Notes under the pieces: generated by a model
Database searches by the model: none
What the model saw: only the letters and a program-made list of their open reading frames with translations
Told to the model about the DNA's origin: nothing
Source: Yersinia enterocolitica
Lineage (GTDB): Bacteria; Pseudomonadota; Gammaproteobacteria; Enterobacterales; Enterobacteriaceae
DNA: 64,000 nucleotides
Direction: 5' to 3'
Assembly (NCBI GenBank): GCA_002082245.2
Contig: NBTC02000002.1
Location: forward strand, 1,116,001 to 1,180,000
Position numbers and translations under genes: made by a program
In this document: piece after piece, positions 32,801 to 42,922 of the stretch
Layout of the letters: the number at the start of each line of letters is the position of its first letter
Position numbering within the stretch: the first letter of the stretch is position 1

Positions 32801-34653
32801 ATGATAATATTAAATGCAACACCTGTTTCTTTGCTAGAGCGTTCGCTTGTTTTATTAAGTACCCCTGCCAAAATCAGATCGCCTGACGCTTTAATCGATG
32901 TATCATTTAACGCATTAACTTTACTAGCAATAATAGAAATATTTTCATTGGCGTTGATATAAACCTTGTTGCTAGATAACTCTGACGGTTCATTGATATA
33001 AGTATATTTTTTATCTGAATCTCTTTCACTGCCTCCTAACGCGTCCCATTGAGTAAAGCCCGTATAACTCACTTTGGAATTTTCAATTTTTTGTGGATTT
33101 ACGCTAATATTATTACCACTATTTAATTTAAGATAGCCATCTACATTAACTTTCACGCCAGCAATATTGATGTTCCGCCCAGCCTTCAACTCAGCATTTC
33201 CATTAGCATATATATTTGTTTTACCTAACGTCTCAAATGTAATTAATTCTCTTGTATTGCCATTTTTTAGATCCCCCCCCAGATCGTTCATTACAACTAA
33301 TTTATCAGTCGTTTCCTTGCCAATATGCCCGCTGAGAAGCAAATCACGACTTGCATCCAATTTTGTGTCACCGCCACTTTTTAGATTCGTGCCTTTTATA
33401 ACCAAATCTCCATCAGTAGCCTCAATATTTAAACTATCGATACCGAGTATTAAACTCTCGTCGAATTTCTTCACACTTTGAGTATATTCGGTAATTTTAT
33501 CACCAATGCCATCACCCTGTTTATCTGAATCTATAATGGTTTTCTTTTCACGCGCCAAACCCTCAATGATTACGGTAGAGCCTTTGACTAATACATCATG
33601 TGCCCTAAATGTAACACCGGTTAATTGGTTATTTTCGCTTGCGGTAATGTTAATATTACTGCTGTCCACAAAAATAAGTTCGTCTGTTTTATTCGATCCT
33701 TTTGTGGATACAGGGTCTTTAGCCATGATTATATTCTTGGCTTGTAGATCAATAGATTCTCCCTTTACAACATCGCTTTGTAGCCAGATGGTGCCCGCTG
33801 CATTGATATTTAGTTCCTCTTGGGCAGTGATATCCCCCACCAATGTCAAACCACTCTCTTTACGGGTATCGATGAGTTGAATACGATTTGCCGCAATGCT
33901 GCCAAGGAAATATCCGTCAATCATAGTCTCGTGGGCTTCTGTAGTATCAGACTGGAGTACTTCATTTTGGCTAGAAACCCTGTTTTGCCCAACAATAACA
34001 TTAACATCCTTAGCCGCCCGAATAGCACTGTCAGCATCGATAGTCGGGGTAATTAACGTCAATACATTAGCCAGATCGGTGGCAGCGGTGTTCTTTATTG
34101 TCATTCTTTGTGTGTTGTTTGCAGTATCAAATTGCTGTAATGCCCCGTTATTTACCACCGACTGACCCACCACCAGGGTTACCTGATTGAAATTAGGATC
34201 AAAGCTACACCCATCACAGCTAATACCATTCGGATTTGCCAGAACGTAGTCAGCGGCCATACCAACAACTTGCTGCCGCCCCAATAACAGCGAGGCATTA
34301 CGACCAACCACTTCATTTAGAATCAAACTGGCTGCGTTGCCTTGCAGATTGGGGTTGGCACCGAGTTGCCCCGCATTTGAATTAACACTTTCCAAGGAGT
34401 TATTAAATACCGCTCCTTCACGGCCTACATTGAACGCCTCATACTGATTGTGAGACATTCCCGATGCCGAAGGTGGGGCGATATTAATCACTGGCACCCC
34501 ATTGGTAGCAACATGGATATCAGGGCCATGCGCCCCTGCTGTCGCTGCCAGACTCGACTCCGCTGCGTGAATAACAGATATTGGCGTTAGCATCATCGCC
34601 AATAGAACGGTTAATTTTCCTGCTGGTGAAAGTTTAAATTCTTTTTTTCTCAT
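29806..34653 (-). CDS. Two-partner-secretion exoprotein, haemolysin/haemagglutinin family
   Basis: 1615 residues. A conventional signal peptide (cut near residue 30, VIHA/AES) is followed by the TPS secretion domain (about 31-260) with GANPNL and LANPNGI motifs, a CxxC pair (C146, C149 in SCDGCSF), then long beta-helical repeats rich in G, N, S and D. I see no VENN-type pretoxin boundary and no immunity gene, so a CDI toxin is unlikely. Total length and the CxxC in the secretion domain are like the pore-forming haemolysins ShlA (about 1608) and HpmA (about 1577), but adhesion is an equal possibility. The gene is AT-rich compared with its neighbours. AAGGG precedes the ATG. Its transporter gene lies 44 bp upstream. 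Confidence 0.9.
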   Translation of the reverse strand: MRKKEFKLSPAGKLTVLLAMMLTPISVIHAAESSLAATAGAHGPDIHVATNGVPVINIAPPSASGMSHNQYEAFNVGREGAVFNNSLESVNSNAGQLGANPNLQGNAASLILNEVVGRNASLLLGRQQVVGMAADYVLANPNGISCDGCSFDPNFNQVTLVVGQSVVNNGALQQFDTANNTQRMTIKNTAATDLANVLTLITPTIDADSAIRAAKDVNVIVGQNRVSSQNEVLQSDTTEAHETMIDGYFLGSIAANRIQLIDTRKESGLTLVGDITAQEELNINAAGTIWLQSDVVKGESIDLQAKNIIMAKDPVSTKGSNKTDELIFVDSSNINITASENNQLTGVTFRAHDVLVKGSTVIIEGLAREKKTIIDSDKQGDGIGDKITEYTQSVKKFDESLILGIDSLNIEATDGDLVIKGTNLKSGGDTKLDASRDLLLSGHIGKETTDKLVVMNDLGGDLKNGNTRELITFETLGKTNIYANGNAELKAGRNINIAGVKVNVDGYLKLNSGNNISVNPQKIENSKVSYTGFTQWDALGGSERDSDKKYTYINEPSELSSNKVYINANENISIIASKVNALNDTSIKASGDLILAGVLNKTSERSSKETGVAFNIIIDSNNKKNSNERFIDTEITSGNGVALDSNNVFIDGALVNTRGKLDIDAKGNFVVTAARQQQQSDEQDSRLSWEWFAKKQKDKQYRAGFEIKHVNNKEKNSKTKSHFATLMGKTININADKDIRFYGTAIKTNQGDLALSAKEGIQFLAAIDSNMTDKERTIYSGGAHYDGGIDKFGSGVEGKYSNNKSHELTNTSIGAKTDINGNMTITAGEDITHQGAQHQVSGKYYERAKNIYHMASNDKTISNSTEKEIKAGLGFNINYSKYTRQIEKVIKDPANVLHHLGGTGSIKGISDPNVGVDIYASGGKTTKSGLSSLASVTEIAAADITLLARENIIDDGTQYHAKGINKQGGLFSLDAGHHFSHAAINSSQNNIENEKGEGAIRVSTMTGKDIKVALSAAGETSEKDSASSVLLPSSIKAGSNVLINTIGNAYYQATEISSEQGGIHIKSGGDIHFDQVIDNRSNNATGTHGKGKLAVGGGVGSKELRLELGGGYQKSHGHESNAKVGQIKARHAVTLDASNITLIGTKIGNEKAKVGNVQMMAGQKLILGASLSDSANNGLKAGGNIRVGGKVAASETDSSKMGFIGGDGNADKVNESKVVRKGMNIYSAGVVSLQAHSDDNQAIYTQGLQVDAKKMDINTNQGGILMESALTVLPKDNWNFDINADLVLTGKFNKDSNGLVDKNSSSKSHYTGAGIKVAVDKQDVVEHQNTHIKTGTFTLKSHKDTRMLGADVSADIALVDVGGDLNIESRKDKQDITEVLVNFALSHTNDKNSSVISNLSKIGTKRFEGEIKNVLTKGINKMGTAYNKKFPAKDTMGGVSFSKDKQTVALPPLSNKTHSRNLADKTARFLGDKFKTGLTGPAGFAGHANLDVNIVKNDAVDHLSGIFAQKIADIKVLGKTTLIAAQINNAESKVIANIKELHVGNISNSYHQGGGGFNLASTILGVARGTLADADSGKKLLIRAPYNTNKNNNIQGGIFNYSSGEFIMPDVPESN

Positions 34654-34697
34654 GAGTTATTACCCTTATTAATTTTTTAATCAATATTGTATTAATA

Positions 34698-36248
34698 TTA
34701 AAATGCGTAGCTTAGCCGACCTAATATCTGGACAGGTTCTTTACGGCCGGAACTATCTGATAACAGCCAACCACGACTTACCTCGACATCAAGATTTACC
34801 TTCTTGTAGTAAAGCGTGACTCCGGCACTCAAACCGGCGTTGCTTTGCCAGCCTTGTTTATTATCACGTTGCAATACCCGCCCAACATCTATACCCACGC
34901 GAGGTATAAAGGTTAAATTGGCCCTCGATACATGTCGTGAAAGTGTATTTTTTGTATACCAACCTAATTGCCCTTTACTCGCTCCCCGGCTAAATCCGCG
35001 AATAGCATTACGTTCTGTTATGTTGAATTCCTCCGAGCCAGGCAATTGACCATGACTATATTGTCCGGATAAAATACTGTTTAGTTGATACCGTGAATTA
35101 AGGACCAGAAAGCCGTAATTTAAATTAAAATTGACACCTCCTTTTGTGAATCCATTATCTATTTTAAACACCTTTTTATGACCACGAACTTTATCATTAG
35201 TGAACCATGGCACACCTCTTTCTATATAAGAATTAATATTAATTGCACTTGTGGGCATAATGAATAATTGATTTAAACCAAGTTGCAGCGTAGTCAATTG
35301 GTAACTACTTACCTCGATTTTCTTATCATTAAAACGGGTATTTATTTTCTTGTTTTTTAACTGCACACTGAGTGTGTTTATCTTGTTTTTACTGCGATCA
35401 AATGTATATTCAGAGCGAAAATTAATGTCTCTTACATCCCCATGAAGTTTAACCCTATTGTAAGTCAGTGTTTCATAGCGCCTATACTGCATTTGGTTGA
35501 TAAAAGCACTAAATGTAAAAGCACCATAAGGGATTGAATAAAATAGAGTAGTTTCATTTTTATAACGTACTCTTTGGCTGTCTAATGTTCTATTCAGGCT
35601 AATGCTGATCACATCTGACAGTCCGAGTGGGCTATCCAGGGTAAAAGATATTTTTTTCTTCCACTCGTCAATATTTTTATAACCATAATTATCGACTGAA
35701 CCTGATAAGTGCCATGACGTAGACGGTTTGTTTTTTATCAGAATAATTGAGCCATTTTCATTACTGCCCGGTAATATATCCAGAGTAACTTGGTTAGATT
35801 GCAATTTGTTGGCCTGATCGATGGCTTGATCAAGCTGTGCTACCTGGAGTGGTTTACCCACCACGCTAGGAAATAGCATTTTGTGATCTGTTCGTTTATC
35901 CCCACCGGCAATTCTTTCAACAATACCTTCAGTCACACGCAGCCCAAGCTGTCCCTGCGCATTTATAGGTATAAATTTGACGCGAGCAGCAATATAGCCT
36001 TTTTTTATATACTCTTTGGTAATGTCTTTAGCCAGAGTGTTAATATCATTATTTGTAATACAGTCATTTTCGATATTAATGAGTCGTTCTATATCCTTTA
36101 ATGAAATAAGTGTATTCCCTTGAACAAAAATTCCTGACATTGCCAGGCACTGTTTTCTTTTATCATTTTCGATCAAGTCAGTCTTATCTGCCTGGGCAAT
36201 ATTACAAATGAAAAAAGCGATTAAAATAGATAGCCGTATAATAAGCAT
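34698..36248 (-). CDS. Two-partner-secretion outer-membrane transporter (ShlB/FhaC family)
   Basis: 516 residues. Signal peptide (about 1-20, FICNIAQA), two POTRA-like regions (about 30-190), then a 16-strand-type beta barrel. The surface-loop motif LPGSEEFNITERNAIRGFSRG contains the conserved RGF of Omp85/TpsB proteins, and the chain ends in Phe, as outer-membrane barrels do. It should export, and perhaps activate, the exoprotein encoded 44 bp downstream. The gene is AT-rich with many AAA/TTT codons. Start chosen with AAGG about 10 nt upstream. Confidence 0.92.
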   Translation of the reverse strand: MLIIRLSILIAFFICNIAQADKTDLIENDKRKQCLAMSGIFVQGNTLISLKDIERLINIENDCITNNDINTLAKDITKEYIKKGYIAARVKFIPINAQGQLGLRVTEGIVERIAGGDKRTDHKMLFPSVVGKPLQVAQLDQAIDQANKLQSNQVTLDILPGSNENGSIILIKNKPSTSWHLSGSVDNYGYKNIDEWKKKISFTLDSPLGLSDVISISLNRTLDSQRVRYKNETTLFYSIPYGAFTFSAFINQMQYRRYETLTYNRVKLHGDVRDINFRSEYTFDRSKNKINTLSVQLKNKKINTRFNDKKIEVSSYQLTTLQLGLNQLFIMPTSAININSYIERGVPWFTNDKVRGHKKVFKIDNGFTKGGVNFNLNYGFLVLNSRYQLNSILSGQYSHGQLPGSEEFNITERNAIRGFSRGASKGQLGWYTKNTLSRHVSRANLTFIPRVGIDVGRVLQRDNKQGWQSNAGLSAGVTLYYKKVNLDVEVSRGWLLSDSSGRKEPVQILGRLSYAF

Positions 36249-36529
36249 TTATCAAATACCTTGAGTGTACATTTTAAATATTTCATAAACATAAAGACGA
36301 ATTGAATCACATACTGTGAAAGGTCAATATGAACGAATTTATTTAAATTGATGTGCATATCAACACCCATTCAAAATACATAATACCCAAGCCCAATAAA
36401 GTACATGATAAGCTAATGAGATGCTTTTTAATGATTAGTAATATAATTAGTCGATTTAGATGCATTTATTTAATAGAAATAAAATTTTTATTATGTAAAC
36501 CAATAAAACAGCGTCGTTAAAAGATAAAA
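36249..36529. other. AT-rich upstream region of the secretion operon
   Basis: 281 bp, markedly AT-rich (most of 36260-36520 is A/T), likely to contain the operon's promoter and to bind nucleoid proteins such as H-NS. I see no ORF and cannot place a promoter with confidence. Confidence 0.4.
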
Positions 36530-36555
36530 AAAGCCCCGAGAAATATCGGGGCTTT
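36521..36555 (-). terminator. Rho-independent terminator of murJ
   Basis: On the reverse strand AAAGCCCCGA-TATTTC-TCGGGGCTTT then TTTTATCTTTT: a perfect 10-bp stem with a T-rich tail, about 47 nt after the murJ stop. Confidence 0.9.
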
Positions 36556-36601
36556 GGTTAGATTATTTATTTAATCTATAATTATATTTGGATTGATTGA
36601 C

Positions 36602-38137
36602 TCAGGATGTTCTGCGGGCAAAATCCCGAATTTTAAATCCGAGTAATGCCAGCGCGGCAAAATAGGCAATCACCCCTGCGGCAACGACAGCAGACAACCG
36701 TAACAAGCGATAGGCCATCCCCCCCACATCCCACGCAGGCATCACCCAGAGCAGCCCCAGTAACACGGCCGACATCACCACAACACCGATAACCAGCTTG
36801 GTTAGAAATACGGCCCAACCCGGTTGTGGCTGGAATATTTTCTGTTTACGCAGCTGCCAATATAGCAAGCTGGCATTAAGGCAGGCCCCCAACCCAATAG
36901 AGAGTGATAACCCAGCATGCTTGAGCGGCCCGATGAATATCAGGTTCATTACTTGGGTCAATATCAGTGTGATAATGGCAATTTTCACCGGCGTTTTAAT
37001 ATTCTGACGCGAGTAAAAACCGGGTGCCAACACTTTCACTACAATCAGCCCCATTAAACCAATGGAATAGGCCACTAACGCCCGTTGCGTCATTGCCGCA
37101 TCAAAAGCACTGAATTTACCGTATTGGAATAATGACACCACCAACGGTTTAGCTAAAATCCCTAATGCAACAGCACTTGGCAACGCCAATAGGAAACATA
37201 ACCTTAGTCCCCAATCCATTAGTCGGGAATATTCATCATGATTGCCACTGGAGAAACTTTTTGCCAGTGAGGGCAATAAAATCGTGCCAAGCGCCACGCC
37301 CAGCACCCCCGACGGAAACTCCATCAAACGGTCAGCGTAATACATCCAGGAAACGGAACCTGACACCAAGAATGAAGCAAAAATGGTATTAATAATCAAA
37401 GAGATTTGGCTGACTGACACACCAAGGATCGCCGGCCCCATTTGGCGCATAACTCGCCAGACGCCAGCATCTCGCAGTGATAACCGTGGCAGCACCAACA
37501 TGCCAATCTTCTTCAGATGAGGGAGTTGATAGCCTAATTGCAGCACCCCGCCAACCACCACCGCCCAGGCCAGCGCCATGACTGGTGGATTGAAATAGGG
37601 TGCGGCAAACAGCGCAAAACCTATCATGCTGATATTAAGGAAAGTGGGCGCAAAAGCAGGAATAGAAAAACGATTCCAGGTATTAAGGATCGCCCCCACT
37701 AAGGAGGCCAGCGAAATTAGCAGAATATAAGGGAAAGTCACTCTCAGCAGCGCGGAGGTTAACGCAAACTTATCAGGTGTATCAGTAAAGCCGGGAGCCG
37801 TAATAAAAATCACCCAAGGCGCGGCCAACATCCCCAAAACAGTCACTACTGCCAGTATCAGGGTTAACAGACCAGAGACGTAAGCAATGAAAGTGCGGGT
37901 TGCCTCCTCGCCCTGTTGACTTTTATATTCGGCCAGTATGGGGACAAAAGCCTGTGAGAATGCCCCTTCCGCGAATATTCGCCGCAATAGATTAGGCAAT
38001 TTAAATGCCACAAAGAAGGCATCCGTTGCCATCCCGGCACCAAAAACCCGCGCCACTATCGCATCACGGGCAAAGCCTAATACGCGGGAAAACATGGTCA
38101 TGGAACTGACGGCTGCCAGTGATTTCAGTAGATTCAT
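36602..38137 (-). CDS. murJ: Lipid II flippase MurJ (MviN)
   Basis: 511 residues, about 14 hydrophobic helices, MOP exporter superfamily. It flips lipid-linked peptidoglycan precursors across the inner membrane. N-terminal [34 protein letters not shown] is typical (given here only as position 2-35 with key FSRVLG and RDA). It follows mviM on the same strand as in E. coli, but flgN, normally next, is replaced by the two-partner secretion operon and argS. Confidence 0.97.
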   Translation of the reverse strand: MNLLKSLAAVSSMTMFSRVLGFARDAIVARVFGAGMATDAFFVAFKLPNLLRRIFAEGAFSQAFVPILAEYKSQQGEEATRTFIAYVSGLLTLILAVVTVLGMLAAPWVIFITAPGFTDTPDKFALTSALLRVTFPYILLISLASLVGAILNTWNRFSIPAFAPTFLNISMIGFALFAAPYFNPPVMALAWAVVVGGVLQLGYQLPHLKKIGMLVLPRLSLRDAGVWRVMRQMGPAILGVSVSQISLIINTIFASFLVSGSVSWMYYADRLMEFPSGVLGVALGTILLPSLAKSFSSGNHDEYSRLMDWGLRLCFLLALPSAVALGILAKPLVVSLFQYGKFSAFDAAMTQRALVAYSIGLMGLIVVKVLAPGFYSRQNIKTPVKIAIITLILTQVMNLIFIGPLKHAGLSLSIGLGACLNASLLYWQLRKQKIFQPQPGWAVFLTKLVIGVVVMSAVLLGLLWVMPAWDVGGMAYRLLRLSAVVAAGVIAYFAALALLGFKIRDFARRTS

Positions 38138-38380
38138 AGGTTGTCTGATATGGGGTTCTGATCTGTTTTCCGATCTGTTTTTAATTCGCCGTAAATATCA
38201 ACGCCTGCAATTAGCAGGCGTCGCTTCTACCCAATTGTTGAGGTACCGAAATTAAGGTGCCCCTGAAACGGTGTGAACACAGCCGCCAGTCTACGTATCC
38301 GGCGATGAATATCCATCGCAAGGTGTAACAAATTACTGACTTAGCCCGCTTTTTGCGCCATTTTGCTTTGCATTATCGAC

Positions 38381-39304
38381 TTATTGAACAGTATCCTGCT
38401 GTAAAATTTGCTCTATCATTCGCTGCGCATAAATAGCTTCATCACCCGAAACTTGTGGTGCCGTTTGGTTGCTTACTGCATCAATAAAATGCTGCACTGC
38501 CCCAGTAAAGCCTCGCAGGTCTAAGGTGGTTTGCCAACTGGCTACCGGCAAACTTATCACCTGCCCATCCGACTCCTGCTGCCAGTGGCTCATATTACTA
38601 ACCTGATAACAGGCAGCCGTACTGACGGCTTGCACGCTTTCCCGCTGGGTCCCTGCGTGGCGGTGCATACTGGTAGTTATCAGACCATTGCCCGCTTGAA
38701 AATGGTGTTCTGCATACAGCATCTGTCCCAACGCATTTGTCTGAAGCGTTCCACTCAGCAGCTTTGCCGCTTCGCCACCAAGCCACAGAGCGGTATCCAC
38801 CACATGCAGATAATCATCAAGCAAGGTAAAGCGCAGATCATTCGGCCCCACACTGTTCTGGCGATGTTTCTCCATCCGCAGCGATGCCGGGTGAATGACT
38901 TGTTGTTTCAGTTGTTGGTATAGCGGAGCAAAACGTCGGTTAAACCCGACCATCAGTGCCAAGTGCCGTTTCGCGGCCAGTGCTATCAATTGTTCGGATT
39001 GCTCCAGTGTTTCGGCCAGCGGTTTATCGACATAAACATGAATCCCTGCCTGCAACAGTTCACTGACCACCTTAAAATGGCTGGCAGTACTGCTGTGAAC
39101 AAAAATAGCATCGCATTCAGCAGCTAACGTATCTAATCGAGAAAAATAGCGCATCCGATAGCTGTCACACACAGGTTGTGCTTTGATTTGATTGGGGGAG
39201 AACGCACCAACCAGTTGCCAGTCCCGTGCTTGAGTCAAAATAGGTAAATAGGCCTTTTGTGCAATACCGCCCAAACCGACAATACCAATACGTAGCTTTT
39301 TCAT
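38381..39304 (-). CDS. mviM: Putative Gfo/Idh/MocA-family oxidoreductase MviM (YceM)
   Basis: 307 residues from the ATG at 39304 (MKKLRIGIVGLGGIA), identical in length to E. coli YceM; AAGGA lies 6 nt upstream. The ATG at 39322 would add six residues that overlap the yceH stop. N-terminal Rossmann fold with GLGGIA, then VDKPLAETLEQSEQL, in which EKP is usual for the family. The substrate is unknown. Gap to yceH is 10 bp, so they form an operon. Confidence 0.94.
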   Translation of the reverse strand: MKKLRIGIVGLGGIAQKAYLPILTQARDWQLVGAFSPNQIKAQPVCDSYRMRYFSRLDTLAAECDAIFVHSSTASHFKVVSELLQAGIHVYVDKPLAETLEQSEQLIALAAKRHLALMVGFNRRFAPLYQQLKQQVIHPASLRMEKHRQNSVGPNDLRFTLLDDYLHVVDTALWLGGEAAKLLSGTLQTNALGQMLYAEHHFQAGNGLITTSMHRHAGTQRESVQAVSTAACYQVSNMSHWQQESDGQVISLPVASWQTTLDLRGFTGAVQHFIDAVSNQTAPQVSGDEAIYAQRMIEQILQQDTVQ

Positions 39305-39314
39305 AGGATCCTTA

Positions 39315-39956
39315 TTAATCATCCAACTGAATCAATACTTCATCCAACCGACGTGTCAGTGCGACCACTTGCCGTTCAAGTTGGGCAACTCTCTCCTCAA
39401 GGGCGCTGCTTTCTCCTTCAGCACTCTCTGCTATTGCCAAGGCCGGGGCCACCTCACCACTAAAAAGATGCATAAAGCGGCTTTCACGTTTACCCGGTTC
39501 ACGGGCTAAACGCACCACAAATGGCCCATCTTCGCGGATTGCCAGTTGGTTCAATACCTCTTCTGTTTCAGTAACATCGGCAAACTCATACATCCGGTTA
39601 GTGCGAGTACGCAGCTCTCCTGGTGTTTGTGCACCACGCAATAATAGCGTGGTAATCACCGCCAACTCAGCAGGTGAGAACTTTAGGTTGCCAAATTCCG
39701 AGTTGCAAAAACGGTGCTCGTACTTCATTACTCGGTTACCGCTCTGGGTGCGAATAAGGTGTTTTTTCAGCAAGAAATCCAGTGTCTGCTGGACTTCCGA
39801 ATCGGATAACTCCATCACCGGTTCACGGTTGGTTTTCTGGTTACAGGCGACGGTCACGCCATTGAGCGACATCGGATATTGCTCCGGTGTTGTCACTTGT
39901 TTTTCTAGCAAACAGCCAATAACTCTGGCTTCCTGTGCATTTAAACTGTGTTTCAT
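39315..39956 (-). CDS. yceH: DUF480 family protein YceH
   Basis: 213 residues (E. coli 215). Begins with [20 protein letters not shown] and contains [20 protein letters not shown], the family's conserved core; two winged-helix domains are expected, followed by a short coiled coil (about 180-213, many E/L/Q). Function unknown. Separated by 7 bp from rimJ and 10 bp from mviM. Confidence 0.95.
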   Translation of the reverse strand: MKHSLNAQEARVIGCLLEKQVTTPEQYPMSLNGVTVACNQKTNREPVMELSDSEVQQTLDFLLKKHLIRTQSGNRVMKYEHRFCNSEFGNLKFSPAELAVITTLLLRGAQTPGELRTRTNRMYEFADVTETEEVLNQLAIREDGPFVVRLAREPGKRESRFMHLFSGEVAPALAIAESAEGESSALEERVAQLERQVVALTRRLDEVLIQLDD

Positions 39957-39963
39957 CCTGACC

Positions 39964-40548
39964 TCAGCGAGTTGGCGTCCATTCTTTATTAGTCAAAGCA
40001 GTCAGCACATGGTCGCGCCACTGACCATCAATCAGTAAATAATCCTTGGCGTAACCTTCACGCTCAAATCCAAGGCGTGCCAGTAAATTGCCACTGCGAT
40101 GATTGTGCGGCATATAATTAGCCATGATACGGTGCATCCGTTCCTGCCGCTGCATATAGCGAATCAGCGGCTGCAACGCTTCAAACATTAAACCCTGACC
40201 CTGCCAGCGCTCACCTAATGAATAACCCAGAAAACAGGCATGGAACGAACCTCGCAGTACATTGCTAAAGTTAGCCACTCCGCGCACTTCTTTCTCTTCG
40301 GGGTCCAGCAGAATAAAGTAGTAGGCGCTCCCCTGCTTTTGTAGCTCCATGATCATACCCAGCCGCGCCTGCCAACCGGAAGGCATGCAATGACTTTGAT
40401 CGCGCACGGGTTCCCATGGTTTGAGAAATACCTGATTTTCAGCATAATACTCAGCCATGCGGTAGGCATCACGTTCATGAATCAACCGCAATGACATGCG
40501 GTCCGTCGTCAGGCGTATTTTAGGTGTTGCTGAATGATAGCCGAACAT
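39964..40548 (-). CDS. rimJ: Ribosomal protein S5 N-acetyltransferase RimJ
   Basis: 194 residues, same as E. coli. GNAT-fold enzyme that acetylates the N-terminal alanine of ribosomal protein S5. [21 protein letters not shown] carries the acetyl-CoA-binding pyrophosphate loop (key residues GERWQGQGL). First gene of the rimJ-yceH-mviM run. Confidence 0.96.
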   Translation of the reverse strand: MFGYHSATPKIRLTTDRMSLRLIHERDAYRMAEYYAENQVFLKPWEPVRDQSHCMPSGWQARLGMIMELQKQGSAYYFILLDPEEKEVRGVANFSNVLRGSFHACFLGYSLGERWQGQGLMFEALQPLIRYMQRQERMHRIMANYMPHNHRSGNLLARLGFEREGYAKDYLLIDGQWRDHVLTALTNKEWTPTR

Positions 40549-40838
40549 CTGCTCCCCTTGGGCTGCACTCTGTACTTAATTTAGCGACAATCTTTTACTT
40601 CAATATACCTGTTGCCCATACCCTGCGTAAAACCGCCCTTGCAAACTTTGCACACGAGGACACAATGAAATCACGTAGTTAAAGCGGTGAATAAGCATTT
40701 TATTATGAATAATCGATGAGGTAACGTATTGACGATAAAAAAATATTATCAATCTACCCTCTATCGTTTCTAGCAATTTGGGTACAAACTATAAGCGTGT
40801 TTTTTATTCCCTCCTTATTTAATTTCTGACGGTGAAGC
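40549..40838. other. Divergent region between rimJ and mdtH
   Basis: 290 bp, AT-rich on the mdtH side. No ERIC element, hairpin or extra gene seen. Confidence 0.35.
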
Positions 40839-42044
40839 ATGGCCTTGGTATCGCAAGCTCGGAGCTTGGGTAAGTATTTTTTATTGCTTGATAACTTATT
40901 AGTTGTGTTGGGTTTTTTCGTTGTCTTCCCACTCATCTCTATCCGATTTGTCGATCAACTGGGTTGGGCTGCGGTGCTCGTTGGCCTGGCCTTGGGGCTA
41001 AGGCAACTTGTCCAACAAGGGTTAGGCATCTTTGGTGGTGCCATTGCCGACCGTTTTGGTGCCAAGCCAATGATTGTTACCGGCATGCTAATGCGGGCTG
41101 CTGGCTTTGCATTTATGGCAATGGCCGATGAACCTTGGATACTCCTGCTGGCTTGTGCGCTATCTGGCTTAGGTGGCACCCTATTTGATCCGCCGCGTAC
41201 CGCTTTGGTTATCAAATTAACCCGCCCCCATGAACGTGGCCGTTTTTACTCCCTGCTGATGATGCAAGACAGTGCAGGTGCGGTGATCGGCGCATTAATC
41301 GGCAGTTGGTTACTGCAATACGACTTCCATTTTGTCTGTTGGACTGGCGCGGTAATCTTCATTTTAGCGGCAGGCTGGAACCTTTGGTTGCTGCCCGCGT
41401 ATCGCATTTCTACCGTGCGTGCGCCAATGAAAGAAGGTTTAATGCGGGTGCTACGTGATCGCCGCTTTGTGACTTATGTCCTGACACTAACAGGCTATTA
41501 CATGCTGTCGGTACAGGTGATGCTCATGCTGCCGATCGTGGTAAATGAGATTGCGGGGTCTCCTGCTGCCGTTAAATGGATGTACGCCATTGAGGCCGCG
41601 CTTTCTTTGACATTGCTTTACCCACTTGCTCGCTGGAGCGAGAAACGTTTTCGCCTCGAACAGCGCCTCATGTTTGGGCTATTAATCATGACATTAAGCC
41701 TGTTTCCGATCGGCTTGATTTCCCACCTGCAAACACTGTTTATGTTCATTTGCTTCTTCTATACAGGTTCAATTATCGCTGAACCCGCACGTGAAACCCT
41801 GGGGGCTTCGCTGGCCGACTCGCGCGCACGTGGCAGCTATATGGGCTTTAGCCGTCTGGGGCTGGCGTTGGGAGGAGCATTAGGCTATACCGGTGGCGGC
41901 TGGATGTACGATACTGGCCGAACGCTGGAAATGCCGGAGTTACCCTGGTTCCTGCTGGGCGTTATTGGGGTAATTACGCTGGCCGGGCTTTACTGGCAGT
42001 TTAATCAGCGCCGTATCGAGTCTGCCATGCTAAGCGGCAGTTAG
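40839..42044 (+). CDS. mdtH: MFS transporter MdtH
   Basis: 401 residues, 12 hydrophobic segments. It matches E. coli MdtH (YceL), described as conferring weak fluoroquinolone resistance when overproduced. The MFS loop motif [17 protein letters not shown] (D-R-G at the cytoplasmic loop 2-3) is present. It is divergent from rimJ, as in E. coli. grxB, between mdtH and yceB in E. coli, is not here. Confidence 0.94.
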   Translation: MALVSQARSLGKYFLLLDNLLVVLGFFVVFPLISIRFVDQLGWAAVLVGLALGLRQLVQQGLGIFGGAIADRFGAKPMIVTGMLMRAAGFAFMAMADEPWILLLACALSGLGGTLFDPPRTALVIKLTRPHERGRFYSLLMMQDSAGAVIGALIGSWLLQYDFHFVCWTGAVIFILAAGWNLWLLPAYRISTVRAPMKEGLMRVLRDRRFVTYVLTLTGYYMLSVQVMLMLPIVVNEIAGSPAAVKWMYAIEAALSLTLLYPLARWSEKRFRLEQRLMFGLLIMTLSLFPIGLISHLQTLFMFICFFYTGSIIAEPARETLGASLADSRARGSYMGFSRLGLALGGALGYTGGGWMYDTGRTLEMPELPWFLLGVIGVITLAGLYWQFNQRRIESAMLSGS

Positions 42045-42310
42045 CACTATTCTGTCGTTAGCACTAGCGCCAGAGTCGCCAAGCCTCTCTGGCATCTTTT
42101 TATTCTCTTTTCAAACCAACGTTGATTCGGGGTTATCCGATTGGCAGATGCCCCCCACCGCCGCATTATTGTCCGCAATACTGAACCTTGGTTGAACAAA
42201 TATGGTTAATAATACAAAACAGTGGATTAACCGGTTACTATTGGCCTGTTTGTCTGGTTTGATGTGATGCGCCATCTTGTTTGTTTAGTAAATATTGCTA
42301 TGAGGTTTTG

Positions 42311-42874
42311 ATGAAGACATTAATGTGGGGCGCTGCTGCGCTGATTGTGACCACGACACTGGTCGGCTGTAACCAATTAACTCAATACACATTGAGCGAA
42401 CAGGAAATCAATGAATATCTGCAAAAACACAATAACTATGAAAAGCAGATTGGCATACCCGGTCTGGTTGACGCCCACATTATCTTGACGCAATTGCAGA
42501 GCCAGATTGGCCGTACTGAGCCTGGTAAAGTGACCTTAACCGGTAATGCCAAAGTAGACATTACCTCGATCCTTGGCCCACAAAGTGCGGATATGACGCT
42601 GACACTAAAAGCGCAACCGACATTCGATCGTGAGAAAGGCGCTATCTTCCTAAAAGATATGGAATTGACTGATTATACCGTTAAGCCAGAAAAAATGGAT
42701 TCAGTGATGAAAGCACTGACCCCTTATCTGAATCAGTCGTTGAAATCCTACTTTAATCAGCAACCGGTCTATGTGTTGGACAGTGAAAAGAGTAAAGCTG
42801 AAGGGATGGCGAAAAAGCTGGCAAAAGGTTTAGAAGTGAAACCAGGCCAGTTAGTCATCCCACTGACTGACTGA
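42311..42874 (+). CDS. yceB: YceB lipoprotein
   Basis: 187 residues from the ATG at 42311 (MKTLMWGAAAL), preceded by TGAGG 6 nt upstream. The lipobox LVGC puts the lipidated Cys at residue 20, and residue +2 is Asn, so outer-membrane sorting is expected. DUF1439 family; role unknown. Confidence 0.93.
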   Translation: MKTLMWGAAALIVTTTLVGCNQLTQYTLSEQEINEYLQKHNNYEKQIGIPGLVDAHIILTQLQSQIGRTEPGKVTLTGNAKVDITSILGPQSADMTLTLKAQPTFDREKGAIFLKDMELTDYTVKPEKMDSVMKALTPYLNQSLKSYFNQQPVYVLDSEKSKAEGMAKKLAKGLEVKPGQLVIPLTD

Positions 42875-42922
42875 CTAGCTGCACTGCGAGGTTTACAGGC
42901 TATCGTTTGCTGCATCGTCACT

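Noticed and set aside
29806..34653. CdiA-type contact-dependent inhibition toxin
   Set aside because: There is no VENN-like boundary, no variable toxin tip and no immunity gene next to the 3' end; a terminator and argS follow.
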